Below, in pieces: positions 6,387 through 7,495 of a stretch of 7,495 nt of DNA. The notes beneath the pieces were generated by a model. It did not search any database. It was given only the letters and a program-made list of their open reading frames with translations, and was not told where the DNA came from. The translations under genes were made by a program, and so were the position numbers. Within the stretch, counting starts at the first letter, position 1. The number at the start of each line of letters is the position of its first letter. This stretch comes from Amoebophilaceae bacterium UBA1467. Lineage in GTDB: Bacteria; Bacteroidota; Bacteroidia; Cytophagales; Amoebophilaceae. Where the stretch lies: contig DCSL01000019.1 in assembly GCA_002325615.1 (NCBI GenBank), forward strand, positions 1 through 7,495, read 5' to 3'.

Positions 6387-7005
6387 TATATTTTTTAAAC
6401 TGGGTTGACGCTGTTTTGCCTAGTGAGAGTACCAGCGTTGATGCTCGTCATCTCGGCCTAAAAAATTTAGCAATTCTACAAGGGTTTTGTCAGAAATGAA
6501 AAATAGTTCCGACAAGTTTGTTGTTTTTTTATCTGGCTTGCCTGACTATTAGAGTCTTGTTTTAGCGATGCAAACCGCCTCAACAGCGCCAAAAGGATCC
6601 TTAGGTCTCTCCACGCAAAGGATAGGCATAGAGTCGTAAGCGCTGTGACTCCAGCCTAATGGGCCTAGCTTCCGTATTTTCTGTCCAAACTTGCGCAATG
6701 AGAAAATCTTCGAAATGATTACTAGGGGATGAAGCTCCCAGCTCTACTTGGCCTGCGAGGCAGTATAACCTTTTCTGTTGGGATTTTGATTGGTCTCTAA
6801 GGCTGTAAAATGATAGGGCTTTTGGTGACACCACGGCTTAGATTTTTCCTTGATCTTCTCGCTCTAATCTGCTAGAAGATGTTGATGATAGTGCAGCATG
6901 AAGCGCTCTTATACACGGAGGGGTGACCCTTGCTTTCACACAATACCAGCTGATGACAAAGTCAAAAGTTCAACAACTCACAACACTTATTTTCTCTTTG
7001 TTCTC
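6387..7005. other. Gene-poor region with broken reading frames
   Basis: About 620 bases without a gene I can name. On the minus strand several open stretches without a sound start follow each other in different frames: 6420-6545 (listed separately), 6549-6743 (64 codons, containing SMPILCVERPKDPFGAVEAV and ending CIAKTRL), and 6601-6834 (77 codons with only GTG as start, ending YAYPLRGET). The second and third overlap, so at most one was once coding. The stretch 6835-7005 next to the ychF stop shows no ORF or strong hairpin. The pattern fits decayed DNA. Confidence 0.4.
6420..6545 (-). pseudogene. Unrecognised ORF remnant (C-terminal fragment?)
   Basis: The minus strand is open for 41 codons between a TAG at 6546-6548 and a TAG at 6420-6422, with no ATG start. 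The conceptual peptide has the composition of real protein: it contains LSELFFISDKTLVELLNFLG followed by RDDEHQRWYSH and the stop. It lies 33 bases upstream of the lipoprotein ATG on the same strand. I do not recognise the family. It could be the end of a lost upstream gene or a chance frame. Confidence 0.25.
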
Positions 7006-7495
7006 TCATACATTAAACAGAAAATGCATGATGTCTCCATCTTCTACCACATAACTTTTCCCTTCAATGTGTACTTTCCCCGCTGTCCGGCAAGCTAATT
7101 CTGTTTTGTAGTGCAGATAGTCTGACAACTTGATTACTTCAGCCTTAATGAACCCTCTTTCAAAATCGCTATGAATAACCCCTGCTGCCTGCGGCGCCTT
7201 GGTGCCAGTCCTAATGGTCCAGGCCCTTACTTCTTGAGGACCTGCTGTAAAATAGGTGATGAGGCTGAGTAGTTTATAGGAAGCACTGATTAACACCTCC
7301 AGCGCAGAAGACTTAAGACCATAATCTTCAAAAAAGAGTTCCTTTTCACTCGGTGTTAGCTCTGCCATTTGGGCTTCGAGCGCGGCGCAAACTAAAACTA
7401 TCCCAGCATCCTCCTCTTTGACAACTGTCCGAAGTTGGTCTACGTAGTTGTTAGTACCTTGTTGAAGCGTTTGTTCATCAACATTAGCTACATAG
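7006..7495 (-). CDS. ychF: Redox-regulated ATPase YchF/OLA1, C-terminal part (gene continues beyond window)
   Basis: The last 162 codons of YchF, an Obg-related P-loop ATPase that binds ribosomes and is involved in translation and stress responses. At the window edge the frame reads YVANVDE. The NVDE (7474-7485) is the NxxE motif that replaces the G4 NKxD of GTPases and accounts for the family's preference for ATP. The G5 region is LVCAALEAQ. An acidic helical part follows (ELTPSEKELFFEDYGL), then LITYFTAG and the C-terminal TGS domain with VRAWTIRTGTKAPQAAGVIH, HSDFERGFIKAEVI and the end VEDGDIMHFLFNV, all closely matching the family. The methionine at 7366-7368 is internal, not the start: homology runs on without a break to the window end. 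The N-terminal P-loop half, about 200 residues, is outside. The gene converges with the plus-strand genes. Confidence 0.97.
   Translation of the reverse strand, partial: YVANVDEQTLQQGTNNYVDQLRTVVKEEDAGIVLVCAALEAQMAELTPSEKELFFEDYGLKSSALEVLISASYKLLSLITYFTAGPQEVRAWTIRTGTKAPQAAGVIHSDFERGFIKAEVIKLSDYLHYKTELACRTAGKVHIEGKSYVVEDGDIMHFLFNV

Noticed and set aside
6287..6499. 70-codon plus-strand ORF
   Set aside because: Antisense to the signal peptide of the predicted lipoprotein and to the remnant at 6420-6545; its Cys/His/Arg-rich composition looks like a shadow.
6549..6834. Transposase C-terminal fragment on the minus strand
   Set aside because: ILCVERPKDPFG faintly recalls the segment before the last acidic residue of some DDE transposases, but no catalytic residue, terminal inverted repeat or target duplication could be seen, so I do not call it an insertion sequence.
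6898..7098. 66-codon plus-strand ORF near the ychF end
   Set aside because: It overlaps the ychF C-terminus on the other strand, which is strongly conserved, and has no recognisable product.
7366..7368. Methionine codon as start of a separate 120-residue protein
   Set aside because: YchF homology continues without a break upstream to the window edge, including the NVDE motif.
1..7495. CRISPR array or tandem repeats
   Set aside because: No regularly spaced repeats were seen on either strand.

Overview
The window reads as a piece of a Bacteroidota chromosome. The 3' end of a 23S rRNA gene and a complete 5S rRNA gene open it; the 23S tail and the 5S sequence are of the Bacteroidota type, and the protein genes mostly lack Shine-Dalgarno sequences, as is usual in that phylum. 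A symbiont related to Cardinium or Amoebophilus is possible, given the degraded gene remnants, but this is only a guess: the coding regions look close to 45-47% GC, higher than I would expect for those genera, and no single feature fixes the genus.

Layout. Positions 1-231 are the 23S 3' end and about 331-441 the 5S gene. About 310 bases follow with no recognisable gene, only a weak hairpin and one possible 44-codon hydrophobic ORF. Next come three genes on the plus strand: a MutS-family ATPase with an N-terminal signal peptide (762-2936), ribonuclease HII rnhB (3001-3633) and the DNA-uptake channel comEC (3638-5755). rnhB and comEC are 4 bases apart and are almost certainly co-transcribed; a hairpin with a T-rich tail overlaps the comEC stop codon. 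Downstream is a short ORF6N-domain gene (about 5917-6261) whose C-terminal part has lost family resemblance and lies antisense to a small predicted lipoprotein gene on the minus strand (6150-6386). About 600 bases of broken reading frames follow (6387-7005). The window ends inside ychF on the minus strand, with its stop at 7006-7008.

How the genes relate. rRNA, RNase HII and YchF are housekeeping functions. ComEC is the inner-membrane channel for single-stranded DNA in natural transformation. The MutS-like protein carries the MutS core helical domain and a complete ABC-type ATPase, lacks the mismatch-binding domains, and has a signal peptide; this combination is the least expected thing here. 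The stretch 6120-7005 looks like a decaying junction where an ORF6N gene, a lipoprotein gene and unidentified remnants have been brought together by rearrangement.
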